Shown here: in pieces, positions 44,409 through 56,400 of the stretch
Position numbering within the stretch: the stretch's first letter is position 1
Layout of the letters: every line of letters begins with the position of its first letter
NCBI GenBank assembly: GCA_007922225.1
Contig: ML679966.1
Coordinates: forward strand, 35,158,793-35,222,792
Length of the DNA stretch: 64,000 nt
Direction of reading: 5' to 3'
From: Emydura subglobosa
Taxonomy: Eukaryota > Chordata > Testudines > Chelidae
The notes under the pieces: generated by a model
The model's input: the letters and a program-made list of their open reading frames with translations, nothing else
What the model was told of the DNA's origin: nothing
The model's database searches: none
Position numbers and translations under genes: made by a program

Positions 44409-47400
44409 CTGGAAAATTAAAAATGTAGATAAGATTTTAGTTAAAACACTTAAAACCAAAATGAGATTCTGATCTCAGAAACCTTTCTTGCCAATTGAGC
44501 TGCTTTGGCTGGCTCTATAACATTGTGTCACTACTTTGTCAGAAGGATGGCAGCCACTAAGTGGGACTAAAAGAGTGGAGATGAAAAAATTCCGAGGCTT
44601 CTGAAGGTAAGCTGGTAAAAGAATCCTCGTGTACTTACTCTATCATGCATATTTGTTCTTTCCTGGTATTCCTTTACAAATGATATATACAATTATAGAC
44701 ATATTTATAGATACATGGAGGAAAATACGAAATCAGAGCCCTTCTTTCTGATCTGTGTGTGCAAGGTAAAATTAACTGGTTATTGGTGAGTAAAACTGTG
44801 TCAGAATTTACAGGTCCTTCATTTGCCTATGTTTTATCTCACACACCTGGTACTGGATTTTAATTGCATTTTTAGCTGTCAATGTAGAAAAAATATATGT
44901 ATAATTGTTCTAATTTAAGATAACTGTTACTTTGTAAATAACATATAATAAAAGACATCTGTGAAGTAGTATATGTGGATGTTGATAGTTATACATTTGA
45001 TAATATTCTGCCAGGAAAGTAAGTTGTTAAAGCACAGGATTCTATTCCGGGTTCTATTCCCAGCTCTGTCAAAAAGGGCCCGATTTTATACTTGACTGGT
45101 TTCAATGGACATTTTCATTGGACTGGTATGAAATTAAGCCCTCTTTGTGACCTTCAGCAAGTCACTTGGCCTCTGTGGACCACAGTCTCCCAATTGTAAG
45201 ATTTAATTCTCTGAATATTTATAAAGTTCTTTGAGTTCCTTGGATGAAGAGTACTATTTAAATGTTATTTTTCATTAGTTATCATCTTTACCTAATTCTT
45301 CCATCATTGTATGCTGGTGTCCCCCCAACGATGGATTTGATAAAGAATGGTTTGTTCCCAGTGTGTTCTTCATAACCGCCTACAATGCTGAAGCCCAGAC
45401 TTCCTGCTGTATTTCTTCGTAATACAATTTCTTTGCAGCTGTACAAATACCTGAAACAAATCAGTCTAATTAATGTCTCAGGATTAAGTTAATTGTTGAT
45501 TCATCTGCCTTTCTTGGTACTGGTAGCATGTTTTGAGACTGCTAAAAAGCACCAAAGTTCCACTGAAGAAAATAGATTGGATTTCATTTAAATCATAAGT
45601 TAAAAATGACACTGACGCTGTCTGCAGGAGTTAAGTGCCTTATTACCTGCATCTGATCAGCTATTCTATCAGTAATCGCTGTCATGCTTTTAAGAAATGC
45701 TTTTAAAAAAATGCCCCAAAACTCACTGGATAAGGATGGAAATGAATTCTGGTGTTCTACAGAGTTGAGTAATTCAGATGTCCATGAAAAAAGCCTGAAC
45801 CAAAAAACAGATATCACACAAGAAAAAATACCAGCTCAGGGAAGGGATTTGTAGCTTTGCTTAGTAAGTAACATAGTGAGCGATGAGTGGGGATTGTGCA
45901 TAGAAGAGTACTATAGTTTCATAACCCTAGCGGTGAAGTGTTATGGCGTAATTATGCTATTATTGAGAAGGTGGCTTGTTACAGGTACAAGATAAGTGCA
46001 GTGGTTTTTTTGACATTAAGGAAGAATTATTTAAAAAACCTCTGTTCTTTGGTTTGGTTTACTTAGTTATAATCCTGTAGTTACATTATGTTAGTAGGTA
46101 ATATATTGCCCAACTATACATAACTGATGCTAGTTTGAAGGAAAAAAGATAGGGAATGTTATTTATTAAGCTCTTATTTTGTGGTATGTCTTAGACTTGC
46201 ATTAATTTAAATGCCTATTTTGTTAATTTTAATGTTTGTTATGAAACTAACGTTCTAAAATATTTCAATGTACCAGTCAGCTATTTGCTGAAAATCAGAA
46301 AAGACTGTTGCCATCTTAGATACACAATAATGCAAAATTTTGCCCCGGCTACTGATAAGCTTTTACCATCTAGCCTAAAGGTAGAAGATGAAGCTGAAAT
46401 CCCTTTGCTATTTCAAGTTTGAAATTTGGTGTTAAAGTAGAACCTCAGAGTTATGAACATCTCAGGAATGGAGGTTGTTTGTAACTCTGAATAAAATGTT
46501 ATGGTTGTTCTTTCAGAAGTTTACAACTGATGGTTGACTTAATACAGCTTTGAAACTTTACCATGCAGAAGAAAAATGGTGCTTTTACCCAACCATCTTA
46601 ATTTAAATGAAACAAGCATAGGAACAGTTTCCTTACCTTGTCAAATCTTTTTATAAACTTTCCATTTTGTTTTTAGTAGTTTGTTTAACAGAGTCTTGTA
46701 CTGTGTTTGCTTTTTTTTTTTTTTTTTGGGGGGGGAAGAGGAGGTTCTGCTGCTGCCTGATTGCATACTTCCAGTTCTATATGAGGTGTGTGTTTGACTC
46801 ATAACTCTGGTGTTTGTAACTTTGAGGTTCTACTCTATAACAGACTAGTTAACTTTCTGCACGTATTTTAAGCCAGTCCGTTACAGCTGAGTTTAATCTG
46901 TACTGAAAGACATTTTAAAATTCTCATTGAGAGCTGACCCTTCTGCTGAAAAAGGCAAAATTGCACCTTTAAAGAAAAAGTGTGTGTATTTTTTAAAGAG
47001 TTTGTCATATTTTTCTTTTAATATGCGTTTGCTGAGTTTCACAGCAGGATTTTACAGTATTACTAGATTATTCCCCTAGGATCTACAAATATTCACCTGC
47101 TGCCAGGATATTAGGTATAGTGTTTGCACAACAGTTCACTGGCTGCTAATGTAAAAAGCAGGTGACTCTTGGTTCTTCCCCAGAAGGCAGGCTCTATTAC
47201 TTTCCCATCTGTGGGGTTTTAAGCATACAGAATCACTTTGAAGAAAATGGTGGGGGAGGGGAACCAACCATCTTAAACTCACAGGATTTGTTAACAAGGT
47301 CATGACCAAGTGTTGCCAGGACTTAGTCATTATTAATTCAGCCTTTTTTGTGACTGATACGCAGAATGGATAAACTTGCTGAATTTAGATGTTACTTGTT

Positions 47401-50400
47401 GCCTTAAGTGGGAAAGTTTCTCACCCCTTGAATAAGGGCAATTTTACAGTAAACACTTACGTCCATTTTTTTTAAAGGGGGAGTCAGTCTTGTGTCCATA
47501 GCTGCTAGACCAAGAATAATTACAAGGAAATAAGGTGTATGAGTACATGCTATAGGACTATCAGCTAAATTACCACCATTAGACGATAGGGCATATCTTG
47601 TATGTGTAATCTAACTGCTGAATTTAGGTAACAGTGCTATGACATGCTGCTGATGTGATTGATGTATGCATCTAATTTGAACCAATTATGTTTGTGTAAA
47701 GGTGTCCAATTGATGGTTAATTGTGACTTTTGGAGTCCTATTAATAACAAATTCAAATTCCAGATGGCAAAATGATTTGGGTTCTGTTGTCCATTGCTCT
47801 TAGAATTTGAGACAGAAGAGGCTAGCTCTGGAATGCTATCTATAGTTGGTAACCTTTCTTCTATGGCTGTGAATAACTTTGTCATTAGCTGCACTGCTTT
47901 GTCTAATTAGGTGTTCAATCTTCTAATGTTCACACCCAATAGCAGCACACTCTGCAGGAGCTAGATTTGCAAGAAACAGTCAGATACCTTTAAAACGTCC
48001 CTGTACTAAAAAGCAGAATAAGGCAGAGAATCAACTTCCTGTTGTCTAAAGTATCCAGTTAATTCTGGAAGAGGTTAGGCCAATATTTTGCTCCAATGAA
48101 TGCAAACAAGGGTTCATTAGCCAACAATATTTCTCTGGTTCAGATGAAAATGTAGCAGCCTGGCACTGTTGTAGACTTGATCCATGGGGCACAGAAGCCA
48201 AATCCAAGAGGTGCCATATTCTGAATCTTTGTTACTGAATAGGGACAAAAAACCTGCATGTTATTCACCTCCCCCGCCCAACTCTTGGAGACATATAATG
48301 TACTCTGTAATTATTCATAGGTTTCCCTATATCTTCCTAGGAACTAAAATTATGTTCTGCACCTGGCTGAGTCTTTGGGAACACCGTGGTTGCTGGGCTA
48401 CCGCGATGGAAAAGGAGGGGGCAGAGCTGTTACCACAGCCTACAGGAGGTGATGGGCTGATTGGGGTATAGGCACAATTCATATGCCCCTTATGTCAACA
48501 CTTTGGCTGAAAATCAGCTATTCATAAACTGAGCTTCGTGAGCCAGAAACTGGCTTCCCTTCCTGAAAATGCACAGAATATCATGAAAAGTAGCATAGAT
48601 CAAGCGTTTTTCATGGGCTAGAGAATCCTAGAGTTAAGGTAGATGATGTGGGCCTGAGGTGGCAGTACTGGAGTCCCATAATAAACATGAACCCAGGAGA
48701 CGACATTGCCAGAATGGATAGCAACTTGAGCTCTACTAGGAAACTAGTGCTGTGTGGCAGCTTCTCTAGACTTGCCTGCTAGCAGTGGTGTGTTAAGCTC
48801 AGAAAAGATGGACACCCTTAAAGCAATATGTTTTACTCCTGGCTTTTACCCTGAACTGCTCTTTTTCCTAGCTGGTTGTTCACTGGCCCTGAAACACTTG
48901 CTATAAATGCCTAGTTTTGGATATCGATGGCTAAAGGGGCACATCTGGTCTTTGAGCGCTGTAGGTAGGTAGGTGAAAAATGTGACAGCTGCAGGCTGGA
49001 TTGGAGAAAAAAACTTCATAGTAACTGTTGCAATAACTTGGCATTGGCCACTAGGAATTGCCTAGTGCTACAAAGAAAAATAGATATTTTTATTTTTACT
49101 ACTAGAACTAACTTCTTAATTTCTACTTTAATTTCTTGGTGGGCTGGCTAGAAATACAAGGAATTGAGGCTAAAATGTTCAAAGTTGGGTGCCCAAAGTT
49201 AAGCATTTAAATACACTGTTAGGTGGATTTGTATTCACACAAATTCAGTGTTCTGTTTTTTCATTGCTTTAGCAAAGTCATGACTAAGTCACAGCCGTGC
49301 ACACCCTCTATATGTTAATACACTGAAATGAAGGCTGAGGACTTGAAAGGTACACAGAAACAAGGAATAAGTAAGGCTGTCATTCATTTGTCTGGATATT
49401 TCAGCACATAAGAAATGAAAAGCCTCTTGCTCTTCATAGGCGAGGGGTGTGTGTGTGTGTGTTTATAACTAAGAGAATAAGAAGGGGATAGTTTTGCTTG
49501 CTTTGAGTTTTGTAATAATACAAATTAAGTTAAATAGTACCACAAAGAGAAAATGAAACGATGTGCTTGAATCATCCGTACTTAGTGTTGTAGAGCAGAT
49601 ATGGGGTTCTTGGTTTACAAGGGAAAACTGTGGATCATTGATCTAGTTAGATCACGATGGTTCCTTTGAAGTTGCTGCAGCAGCATAGGGGACAATGTCC
49701 ACTTGAACCATACTAATTCACAGATTACCACACTACAGAAGATAGCTATCAGTAATTTTTTTATGCTTATGAGGGTTTTCTCTGCCTATAAACATACTCA
49801 TCAGATTAGGGACAAAAAGTAGCGTCTGAACTACCTTGAGGATAACAGTGCTGCCAGAAAGTTGTTTATAACATCATAACATTAACAGGGGCATCTGTAT
49901 TTGTAATGTGCTCAGCAAACTTGTCCAGCACTTGGTATGAAGCTTTCCCTGATGCATTAGGAGATTAAAACACAGTTTGATTTCTCTTTACTTTATGCCT
50001 TAGATTCAAATAGTAAAAGGTATAATGCCTGCTCCTGGCTGCTTCATCGTTGTTGCTGAATCCTGAAAGATATTTTTAAAGTCAGTTTGACATTCATACT
50101 TCAAAAATAATCACCACTGTCAGCAGACAGAACTGATTTCCCTATCGTGTGTATCAAATTTAATCAGTTTTCCCCTTGTTATAATGGATCAAAATTAAGT
50201 TTATTTCAAACTTTCACTCTGATCATGTAAAACTGGCATGTGCTTGTGTACTTTGTATGAAGTAGTCAAAGTTCTGTTTACAACATGGCAAATATATGTT
50301 CTGCCTCTAATGGTGAGAGTGGGGGAAGACTGCATATCCAATCTCAGTTGTTTCATATCCAGTTCTGTCATTGATTGTGTGCGACTTGGCCAACTCACAA

Positions 50401-53400
50401 TGTCTCTGCTTCACTTCATAGCTAAGTAAGGTCACTACTGTTCACAGTGTGTCTGGGAAGTAATGTTTGTAAGTTAGGATAGTCAGCTCTATAATGTATT
50501 TTTAAAAGCAGCGTTGGGGGGAATGTGAGGCTAAAGAGAAAGAAGGAAGGGCAAAATTAGCAAGGGTAGAAAAATGACCAGCACGGGGGAAATGTAACTT
50601 CACTGTAGCTGCTCTACAATATTTCCTTTATCATCTTCAGGAGTATAAATTTCCATCAACAATAAATGACCTATAGTCCTCAACAGCAAACTGAGTAGAA
50701 AAAACCCAAATGTTTGGAAATAACTATGCTGGCTAAGGATGATGATTAGTCTTTATTTCAACAGAACTCTGGCGGCCAGCAAACATACCCTCCGCTTACA
50801 TGTGGTCCCTGGTATCTAGCTCAGACAAATGTTAGAAGCACACTGTGCAGCTGTTTCCTAACCACCACATAGTGTATCATACTACAGAGTGAACAGACAG
50901 TAGTTATTTATACACTAACAAGTCATCTAAAAATGACTCACCAAAGCTGAGTTTTAAAATATTGAAATGAAATTTCTGCCCATTTCTTGTGAGCTTTGCC
51001 AGTGCTTACAAACTTAAAGAATGTAGGAAGGCAGTGATTTCTGGTGGTTAGAGCCAGGAACTGATGAGTCAGATTTCACTTCTAGTCCTGACTCTGCCAC
51101 TGACTTGCTGTGCGAGCTTGAGCAAATTGCCTAATCCTCCACATTTATTTCCTCCTCTGTACCAACCTTTGTAATGTGTATACAATCCTTGGAAGAGAGG
51201 TGAGCTAGATTAGTGCAATGTATTACTCATTTACGGTATTTGTACCAGCACAAAAGTATGCCCAGGGAAACTAATCTTAAATCATACAGCTGCATGCAAA
51301 GAAAGAAGGGGGGGAGGAAACAAAACAAGTGCTCCAGGTTGTTGCTGAGGCCTATGTCTCTTCTTCCTTCTCTCTGTCCCTTGCCCCATGTCTCCATATC
51401 ATGTTCTACATTTTCCCTCCTCACAATTTTCTCTCCTTTCTGTGTCCCCTTCCTATCATTGTGCCTGCTCTTCCTCCTCCAACTTCCTATCCTGCAGGAC
51501 CAGGCCTGCTTCTTGTTCCTTGCATTTCTCTTGCTTAGGTGCACTGTTTCCTGCTGTTGAACCTTAATTATGGTACCGCAATGTTCCGCACTCTTAAGAC
51601 TTCCGCCCATTGCACCACACTTGCATATTAAGCAATCTAGATTAATACTGACTAAGCAGAATTGTATTTTAATTGGATCATCTTTTCCCAAGACAAGTTT
51701 GGGCAGCATAGCAAGCCTTTTGAAAATATCCTTGAAATCCAGTGGAGAGTGGCTCTTGCCAACAACATACTGGAAGCCTAATAGTGAAAGGTTAAATTCT
51801 CAGACAGGAGGAAGTGAGTTAATGTGGATTAATGATACATGTGCTGGTGACAGAACTTGTTGAAGGACTTCCAGATGTGTGGTGTGGACACCAGAGAGTC
51901 AGTGTGAGAACAGGAGGGCAACCACTATTTGCACTAGATATGATTGAAGTATCTGATAACATGTATTGTTAAGTGAATAAATCCAAATCTGATGCTTGGG
52001 GCCTGCCACACAAGTAAGTATAAATAAAGGTGAAATATACTTCTGTTCCTGTCCATGCTAATCATTTTTAGTCCCCCCCACCCCGCCTTCACCCTTTTAA
52101 TCTAAACTTAAGAAAGCCAGTATACCAGTTCAGCATACTAATTCACCTAGTCTTCATCCACACTGTGGCCCTTCTCTATGAGTTGAGTTGCAGCTGCGGA
52201 CATGATTACAATGAATTTCCTGTTTTCAGACATGCTGACGTGGGTAATTTTCCTTCAGTTAAAAGGGTAGGGGGAAGGGATGTACATGTGCATTTTCTGG
52301 AGCAGGGAGGACAATAAACTCAGATGCTGCTCAAAAGAGTAAAATTCCCTTCCAGCAAAGAAAGCCAAAGATATGGGACTGCTTGATCTTAACAATGTGC
52401 TATTTCTTGGTATTCTGCATCTCTGACAGTAACTTTATCTTGACTGCTGAACCCAGGACAGGGTGACCACATCAATTGGGGTGAGATTCCTCCTGCAGTG
52501 TTTACAGGAGCTGCAGTGAGTTGACTGAGGGAACGCTCCCTAAAGGTAGACTTAGCAATAATGCTTCAGTCAAAATACACTGCATTGTTTGAGGAAAAAA
52601 ACAGTTTGGGTAAAGTTTAAATTCCTGCTGGTTTAGGGGGGAGAACTGGAAATTGTCACAGTCTCTGGGGCACAGAAGGGTTAGCTATGCAACAACACAG
52701 AGGCACTGCTGGTGTTGTCTAAGGCTGTGCTCCAGGGGTGAAACTGGCAGCTGATTGGTTCACCACAACTGTGGCACAGGGTATATTAAAATCAAACCTC
52801 TCCAAGAATAGCAACATTCTGATAATACTCCAGTTTCTACATAAAAGTAAAGAAGGGAAAATGTATTGGTCTAGGCCATCTTCCCCCTGAAAGAAGAGCT
52901 GTACCTGAACCCTAAAGAGGGCACAAGTTTGCTTTTCACACTTTGTGCTTTCTTCACCTACCTACACATGGAGTATTCTGTCTTTGCACACTGAGTTCAG
53001 AACCACCTCACCCCAGGCCTAATGCAGTATGACCAACAAAAGACAAAGCAGCTTTACTTTGGCCTTCCCCGAAGGACTTGCTGGAAGTTGAGGAAAAGCA
53101 CAGCAAAATGGCCCAAGGTGGAATAGTAAGGCACAGAATCTAGCTAGAGTATAAATGCATTAAAAAAGCAGAACCATGAAGCCGTGTACATAAAACCGAA
53201 GTAACCCAACTGGTTTCACCCTTGACCTCCATGCAGCAGAGCCACCTGCTACTGCCCATTGGGGGAAAAAAAAAAAAAAAAAGGGATATTCTGAACGGCC
53301 ATTGGGTTCAGGTGGATGGATAAAACACATATAAACTGTTGTGTAATCACTGATACAGGGCAAATCTTCAGTAAAAGCTCAGGTTCAAACAAACAGTGCC

Positions 53401-56400
53401 AGATGCAGATTTAGGTACGCTGAACATGTTAAAATGCCCTGTGTATGTAAGAATTAAACTACACACTATGTGGCTTATTATTTTTACTAAAACTACAAAA
53501 CAGCTGCTTCCTGTATCTTACAAATGAACTTTTCTCAGGCAGGTGGTGGAGTCAGGGGAGGCGATTCTGAGAAACGCACCAACTGCATGCACTTTTTAAC
53601 ATCTGGGCAAAGTCAAACAGTTCAGCTGTATTTAACTAACACGGAGTCTGGGAAGCTTGAGCGCTGCAGGGGTAGTTTTGGACGTTGCAGGGTGGTCTAG
53701 AGGGCTCAGATCCCAGACCTAAGTTCTATGAGCTGCATCCATTCAGACTTTTCCCTTCATTCTCTGACTGCCAGACACATTTTCAGGTATAGGAGTGTTC
53801 AGGATCTTTCTTTCCTCTCTTAATAGCATCCCTACATGTCTGTTTTCCATATATGTATACACATTTACAAAGGGAAGGTATTTAAAATAAAAGTTTTTTG
53901 ACAGAGCCTGGATTTAATTAAGATGTCAGTGTAATGAATCAGGCCAAAAGCAAGAGCTATCCAAGAAAAACATAAATCTTTCCTCCCACTCCCCTTCAAC
54001 ACAAGGATGTAATTTTCGAACTTACCGTGGCAGCTCAAGCCACATAACCCAGGAAGGTGACCATTCACTGTTATCAGATGTGTTCTGATTGGTGTCAGGG
54101 AGTGATACATTGTTCATGTCCTCCTGGGCCTCACATTCTTTAATTTCCAAGGCTTTGAGCACTACAGAGGAGGTGGTGTTTTTCAACAGGGCTACTGCCT
54201 CGCTACGGCTGACACCAGTCAGGTCAATTCCATTTACGTTCAGCAAAATGTCACCTAAAGGACAGTAAGTGGAAACATTATAAAAGGAGAAAATGTTTTA
54301 AGGCTTTAATTAATTTTTCCTTTTAAACAAAATGGAATTCAGTACTAGGCCAGGGCTAGGAACTTGTTGCCTGTCAAAAGTGGTGGTTAATAATTCCATA
54401 TGAAATAAATGTGAGGCATAAAATAAACCCTAAGAATGAGATGAGGGGCTGAATCCAAACATGCACCAGCACAGCTGGGGGGCGGGGGGGGGCGCGCGGC
54501 AAAGGTAGCTTATTTATTTATTTATTCTGGTCACTGCTCCTCTAGCCGAGGGCAACCAAGGGCCGTGATGGAACAGAGCAGTCTAAGGGCTGCTGAATAA
54601 CATAACCCACTCACTGTCCAACATTAACCATTTTAAACAAGATTTGAGGTTTGGCATACATAGACCTCATCCTGCTTTATACAATGGCAAACACGCTATT
54701 AAAAATCCTTTTAGCCATTTATTAAAGAGACAGAAAAGAAGGAAAAACAGTTTAAGGTTTTCATTTTAACAACATTCCTTTCCCTTTAGCTGGCAAAAGT
54801 TTTTAGATGGAAAACCCCAATTGGTTGACATGCTTTTAGATTATATAAAAGATGGTAATAACTGTCCTTTTGGGGGAAACGAGAAGGAGTTCGTTGAGAT
54901 GGGTTGGAGCAGTTGTTAAAGTCTGATTCCATTTCCTGGAAGACAAACACACACAAGAGGGAAGAGAAAAGAACAGCAAAGATAGAAAATGCAGTTTCTG
55001 TCTCTGGTGTTGATGTTCACTTGCAACCTCACTGTGGAAAAACAGGCACAGCACATGGTCTTATCAGCCACTCTCATATCAGCTTCAGGCTGTGTAGAGC
55101 ATTGCTTTAGGCTGCCTCTTTCTAGTCACCATCTTACAGTAGTGTTGCAAAATATACAGTCTGGGCTGGCTAAGCCAAACTCTCATTAGACACAAGGAAA
55201 AAAGGAGAGAGAGGAAAGAGAATAAAAATAAGGTATGGAAGGAAAAAGACATGGGGTGATGTGGGAGGTGTAGGGAAGAGAAAGTGTCTCTCAGCCCTGG
55301 TGGGTGGCTGGATTTCAGCTGGTGGAGATGGAAATCTCATCTGGTTTCCTTTGGCCCAGTGTGGTCAGGATTAGGCTAAAGGAGGTTTGGCATCTCAGAA
55401 GATGGTAGGAGTGGCAGTCATGGTGAAGCTCACTCCAGTAGCCAATTCCTCCCTCCCAATTTTTCTCTAAGCACTCCAAAAGGCAGTGATGAGCAGAATA
55501 GCCCATTTCGTTGTTACTTTATCCACTAGGTCTAGTTTTTGATGCACCTATTTTTGGTTTACTGATTTCTGGTTTCACACTTTACCAAGCATGAGCTTAT
55601 CACAGTACTTGAGTTATGTCAGCAGGCCTTTTTATTTGGACAAATTCAGTCTTTCAGTCTTGCTTTTGCACCTTTTCCATCAACATTTGCTGTTAGAGGT
55701 TGTTGCAACATCTTTTACAGTTGATGGTAAATTATGGTAAATTTGTAGTTCAGTTATCACAACACGGCACTCTAAACAGGACTGGTGTATAAATGGCCCA
55801 TTAGCATGGTTATGCTGGGTGAGGTTCTCCAAAGAACAGAGCTTTGATGAAATCTCCCCCAGGCCCCCCACCAGCACAGCACCTACCGGAGGTGAGGAGC
55901 TGGATGGGAGTGCCACAGAGCTGTCTACCAGATGAGGCATCCCTTACTTGGAGGCAATCACCAGCTGACCACATAGGGCAGCTTTAAGTCCTCTCTGAAC
56001 TGGTGCAACAGTGAAAATGGGACAAAATGGGGCTGAAGAGCATGGTACTTGAATTCTAAAATTTGAATCCATCTTGCATGCTTATTCCCTCCATGATTAT
56101 AAGCTAGTTACGATCTTTCTGCCTCAGTTTCTCTAGCTATCATGTAAGGATAACACAGAGCCTACCTCACACAGTACTGTGATAATTAAGGTCTGTGAAG
56201 TGCACTTCAAATACTTTTGTGTGTGCTATTTTTTTACATTCAGATGTTTGTTTTTCAAACTGAATTTAAAATTTAGTGGAGAAAGGGTTTTTGGGGTTTT
56301 TTTGTTTTTTTATTCCTCCCCCCAATGCTATTACTTGTCCTAAACTGAGGACAGCAAATTTAGCAGGTTTTCTATATGCTTTTTTACCAATGTATTTTTA

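Larger units (their letters stand above)
45451..54025. other. LNX1 intron, 8.6 kb
   Basis: The intron includes a TA-flanked transposon (46435-46835) and a MIR (51042-51205). A GTAGGTAGGTAGG run at 48961 and a GT run at 49447-49461 are simple repeats. An A-run lies at about 53265-53282. The longest open frame (160 codons, minus, 51227-51709) is the reverse of a pyrimidine-rich tract and is rejected as a gene. Confidence 0.55.

Noticed and set aside
51227..51709. 160-codon minus-strand frame and overlapping plus-strand frames
   Set aside because: The stretch is a pyrimidine-rich tract whose reverse gives Lys/Arg/Glu-rich translation without a domain.
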